8,014 bases of DNA from a bacterium (GTDB lineage Bacteria > Bacteroidota > Bacteroidia > Bacteroidales > Muribaculaceae). The stretch spans positions 1 through 8,014 of the forward strand of contig SFWW01000079.1 in NCBI GenBank assembly GCA_004559845.1. The letters are read 5' to 3'. Positions 5,607-8,014 of the stretch are shown here, piece by piece. Position numbers and translations under genes: made by a program. The notes beneath the pieces were generated by a model. It saw only the letters and a list, made by a program, of their open reading frames with translations. It did no database searches and had not been told where the DNA came from. Within the stretch, counting starts at the first letter, position 1. Each line of letters opens with the position of its first letter.

Positions 5607-6524
5607 CTATTTATTCACTTGGAAGCGATTCCAACCATCGGCAAGATGCATCGCCACTTGATTGGCTGCTGCAATGCCGGCATTGATATTGGCTTCGGCG
5701 GTTTGTGCACCCATTTTCTTGGGGGTGAACATCACGCGGTCGCCAAATTTTTCTTCCAATGCACCGGCAATGTCGGGTTTCACATCGGCAATGTAGCGCA
5801 CATCTTCGCGGCATTCCAATGCTGCTTCCAATCCTTCTTCGTCGATTACTTCTTTGCGGGCAGTGTTGATGAGCACGCCATTTTTGGGCAATCTTTCAAT
5901 GAGGACTTTGCCCACCGATTTTTTGGTTTGCTCGGTGGCAGGAATGTGTAAACTCACGTATTGATTTTGCTCATACAGTTCTTCCACAGAATGAACCGGT
6001 GACACGCCGTCGGCAAGCATATCGTCGTCTTTCACCCAGGGGTCGAGGGCACTCACTTTCATACCCAATCCTTTGGCGATGCGAGCCACATTGCGCCCCA
6101 CTTGACCATAGGCGTGGATGCCGAGCGTTTTGTCTTTCAATTCTGTGCCACTGGTGCCATTGTAGCGGTTGCGCACCAAGGTGAGCAGCATGCCAAACAC
6201 CAATTCTGCTACGGCGTTGCTATTCTGTCCGGGAGTGTTCATCACACAAATGCCGTGGGCTGTGGCTTCTGCCAAATCAATGTTGTCGTAGCCGGCGCCG
6301 GCACGTACCACCACTTTGAGCTCGGGTGCGGCATCCATCACTTCTTTGTCCACGATATCGCTTCTCACGATAAGTCCGGCACAATCGGCAATGGCATTAA
6401 TCATATCGGCTTTCGTACCTTTTTCCACGAGCACCATTTCGTGGCCGGCATTTTCGAGCACTTCTTTAATGCCTTTCACAGCCACGGGAGCAAAGGGTTT
6501 GCTTGTAGCAACTAAAATTTTCAT
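5607..6524 (-). CDS. serA: D-3-phosphoglycerate dehydrogenase (short form)
   Basis: A 305-residue enzyme of the D-isomer-specific 2-hydroxyacid dehydrogenase family. It would oxidise 3-phosphoglycerate to 3-phosphohydroxypyruvate with NAD, the first step of serine synthesis. Visible are VRAGAGYDNID (73-83) and NTPGQNSNAVAEL (96-108). The Rossmann segment LGIHAYGQVGRNVA (134-147) has Ala in place of the first Gly of GxGxxG. D161 ends beta-2, favouring NAD, and catalytic Arg223 is in INTARKE. There is no C-terminal ACT domain, so serine feedback through ACT is not expected. The usual catalytic Glu and His are not at their normal places: ADVKPD at 246-251 stands where DVFE occurs, and TPKKMG at 267-272 stands where TPHIGG occurs. 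I recall this variant as normal in Bacteroidetes SerA. The gene starts 12 nt after the serC stop, in one operon. Confidence 0.92.
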   Translation of the reverse strand: MKILVATSKPFAPVAVKGIKEVLENAGHEMVLVEKGTKADMINAIADCAGLIVRSDIVDKEVMDAAPELKVVVRAGAGYDNIDLAEATAHGICVMNTPGQNSNAVAELVFGMLLTLVRNRYNGTSGTELKDKTLGIHAYGQVGRNVARIAKGLGMKVSALDPWVKDDDMLADGVSPVHSVEELYEQNQYVSLHIPATEQTKKSVGKVLIERLPKNGVLINTARKEVIDEEGLEAALECREDVRYIADVKPDIAGALEEKFGDRVMFTPKKMGAQTAEANINAGIAAANQVAMHLADGWNRFQVNK

Positions 6525-6536
6525 AAGTCAACGAAT

Positions 6537-7601
6537 TTATTTGTTTTCAAATTCCTTCATAGCTTCCACCAGCACTTTCACGCTCTCAAGCGGAAGTGCA
6601 TTGTAGAGAGAAGCTCTAAATCCACCCACTGAGCGGTGACCTTTAATGCCCACAATGCCTTTGGTGGCAGCAAAATCGATGAAGTCTTTTTCAAGTTCTT
6701 TGTATTCGGGTTTCATCACGAAGCACACATTCATAATCGAACGGCTTTCCGGACTCACGGTGCCCACAAACATTTTGCTGTCGTCGATAGCATCGTAGAG
6801 CACTTGTGCTTTTTCTTCGTCCATGCGTTGGAGCACTTTCACGCCGCCCAGCGATTTATACCATTTGAGGGTTTGCAATGCGCTGTAGATGGGCAACACG
6901 GGAGGAGTGTTGAACATTGAGCCTTTCTTCGCGTGGGTTTCATAGTTGAGCATTGTGGGGATGGTGCGATTCACTTTGCCTAAAGCATCCATTTTCACGA
7001 TGGCAAACGTAACACCCGCCGGCGACACGTTTTTCTGTGCACCGCCATAAATGATGTCGTATTTCGACACGTCAATCGGACGTGAGAAAATGTCGCTCGA
7101 CATATCTGCTACCATGCGCACGGGCACATCGGGGTCTTCGCGCAATTCGGTGCCATAAATGGTGTTGTTGGTGGTGATATGCAGATAATCCACATCGGTG
7201 GGCACATTCTCTATTTTGGGGTAGAAATTATAGTTGGATTCTTCGCTGGATGCCACCACTTCCACATCGCCAAAGAGTTTGGCTTCTTTAATGGCTTTAT
7301 GAGCCCAAGTGCCGGAATCCACGTAGGCGGCTTTAGTTTTGAGCAAATTGTAAGGCACCATGCAGAATTGCATACTGGCGCCACCGCCCACAAACACCAC
7401 TTCATACCCTTCAGGTATGTCGAGCAGTTCTTTGAAAAGCGCTTGCGCTTCGTCCATCACTGCCACAAATTCTTTGCTGCGGTGAGAAATTTCAAGAATA
7501 GAAAGGCCTGTGCCGGCAAAATCACGGATGGCTTCAATGGTGTTGTCGATAGTGAATTGACTCATAATTGAAGGACCGGCGTAAAAATTATGCTTTTTCA
7601 T
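6537..7601 (-). CDS. serC: Phosphoserine aminotransferase
   Basis: A 354-residue PLP enzyme of class V fold that converts 3-phosphohydroxypyruvate and glutamate to O-phosphoserine and 2-oxoglutarate. Many members also act on the analogous vitamin B6 intermediate. The N-terminal HNFYAGPS is diagnostic. Also visible are ISHRSKEF with R41, FVGGGASMQF (70-79), W99 for stacking on PLP, ADMSSD with D167, and the Schiff-base Lys190 in YGGAQKNVSPAG. The C-terminal substrate loop GHRSVGGFRASLYNA holds R323 and R329. All key residues are present and the length is normal. It is the first gene of serC-serA; serB is not in the window. A strong promoter precedes it. Confidence 0.97.
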   Translation of the reverse strand: MKKHNFYAGPSIMSQFTIDNTIEAIRDFAGTGLSILEISHRSKEFVAVMDEAQALFKELLDIPEGYEVVFVGGGASMQFCMVPYNLLKTKAAYVDSGTWAHKAIKEAKLFGDVEVVASSEESNYNFYPKIENVPTDVDYLHITTNNTIYGTELREDPDVPVRMVADMSSDIFSRPIDVSKYDIIYGGAQKNVSPAGVTFAIVKMDALGKVNRTIPTMLNYETHAKKGSMFNTPPVLPIYSALQTLKWYKSLGGVKVLQRMDEEKAQVLYDAIDDSKMFVGTVSPESRSIMNVCFVMKPEYKELEKDFIDFAATKGIVGIKGHRSVGGFRASLYNALPLESVKVLVEAMKEFENK

Positions 7602-7677
7602 AACTTAAAAAATATGTTTTGAAATGGGTTGAATTTTCCAATACAATAATTATATCACGAGTTTGTAATCGTAGGCA

Positions 7678-7708
7678 CAAATTTAAGCATTTTTCATTAC
7701 ACCACAAA
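7678..7708 (-). promoter_or_regulatory. Bacteroidetes-type promoter of serC-serA
   Basis: On the minus strand TTTG (7708-7705), a 19-nt spacer and TAAATTTG (7685-7678) match the Bacteroidetes sigma-ABfr consensus TTTG-N19-TAnnTTTG exactly. Transcription would start near 7671, leaving a leader of about 70 nt. This is the best promoter in the window. Confidence 0.85.
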
Positions 7709-7961
7709 AAATTAGAAGTAAGAAGTTAGTTAATCTCCACGGCTCTTTCATTTAAAACACACCCACCGTAAGAACACATGATGAAGCCCCCGCCTTCAGC
7801 CAAATTTAACATTTGGAGCTTAGCGCACCCACGATGACATTCATCCGGCCTATTGAATCTGTTGGAGCGATAGCAACTATCCATCCCAAAACAAGCAACA
7901 TTCCCTTTTGGTCTTGCCTTCTGTGAACGCCATCCTTAACTTTGCCACCGAGTTCTTTGAA
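7709..7961. other. Unassigned spacer with two adjacent small hairpins
   Basis: No gene is supported. Two small hairpins lie 1 nt apart: TGAAG/CTTCA (7782-7786, 7794-7798, C-rich loop) and CCAAAT/ATTTGG (7800-7805, 7811-7816). A minus-strand frame covering 7806-7988 has a hydrophobic middle (GMLLVLGWIVAIAP) but no homology that I recognise and no promoter, so I do not call it. The stretch may be the non-coding end of an insertion sequence or the upstream region of a plus-strand gene starting near the right edge. Confidence 0.35.
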
Positions 7962-8014
7962 ATGTTGACAAAAAAGCAATCCGAACATCTACAAACAGTG
8001 TTTCAGGTGTTTCA
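7962..8014 (+). CDS. Possible start of a plus-strand gene, cut by window end (transposase-like N-terminus?)
   Basis: A plus-strand frame open from 7857 to the right edge reads, after ATG 7962, MLTKKQSEHLQTVFQVF. With an upstream GTG at 7923 it would read VNAILNFATEFFEMLTKKQ and on. The amphipathic, helix-like composition looks coding and is reminiscent of the first helices of DDE transposases of Bacteroidales insertion sequences, but only about 17-30 residues are visible and no catalytic motif is included. The antisense frame overlaps it, and both cannot be real. Confidence 0.3.
   Translation, partial: MLTKKQSEHLQTVFQVF

Noticed and set aside
7806..7988. 60-residue minus-strand frame with a hydrophobic segment
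   Set aside because: No recognised family, no promoter box, and an equally open coding-like frame lies on the opposite strand; kept only as part of the unassigned region.

Overview
The window looks like a chromosomal segment from a Bacteroidales bacterium (Muribaculaceae or Prevotella type; the family-level guess is soft). Three things support this. Upstream regions carry the Bacteroidetes -7 box TAnnTTTG instead of sigma70 boxes, most clearly before serC (TTTG-N19-TAAATTTG). One protein has SusE/SusF-like modules plus a C-terminal dockerin-type Ca-binding pair. SerA is the short form with the sequence style usual in this phylum. No phage, plasmid or CRISPR signal is seen.

Layout. 1-783 (-) is nearly all of a capsule/exopolysaccharide export lipoprotein, cut at the window edge. 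A divergent AT-rich spacer follows. 976-1525 (+) is a uracil-DNA-glycosylase-family gene broken by a frameshift and apparently lacking two short segments. 1565-2302 (+) is a DedA-family membrane protein, followed 13 nt later by rpe (2316-2960) and, only 4 nt after the rpe stop, by tRNA-Ser(CGA) (2965-3051) and a strong terminator. These three probably form one transcription unit. 3100-3300 is a GC-rich stretch that I cannot assign.

3387-5051 (-) is a secreted 554-residue protein with three related carbohydrate-binding-like modules, a CBM26-like module and a dockerin-like tail, closed by a 13-bp terminator hairpin. Divergent from it is a 60-residue acidic lipoprotein (5318-5500, +). The spacer between them holds two promoter boxes and a LacI-family-like operator. 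5607-7601 (-) is the serC-serA operon of serine biosynthesis, with a textbook promoter upstream and a terminator downstream. 7709-8014 is mostly unassigned: it has two adjacent small hairpins and, at the right edge, the possible start of a plus-strand gene.

The genes are mainly housekeeping (serine synthesis, pentose phosphate pathway, a tRNA, membrane homeostasis) with two surface/glycan functions. No clearly new system is visible. The best leads are the putative operator by the glycan-binding gene, the unassigned GC-rich spacer at 3130-3295, and the decaying glycosylase gene.
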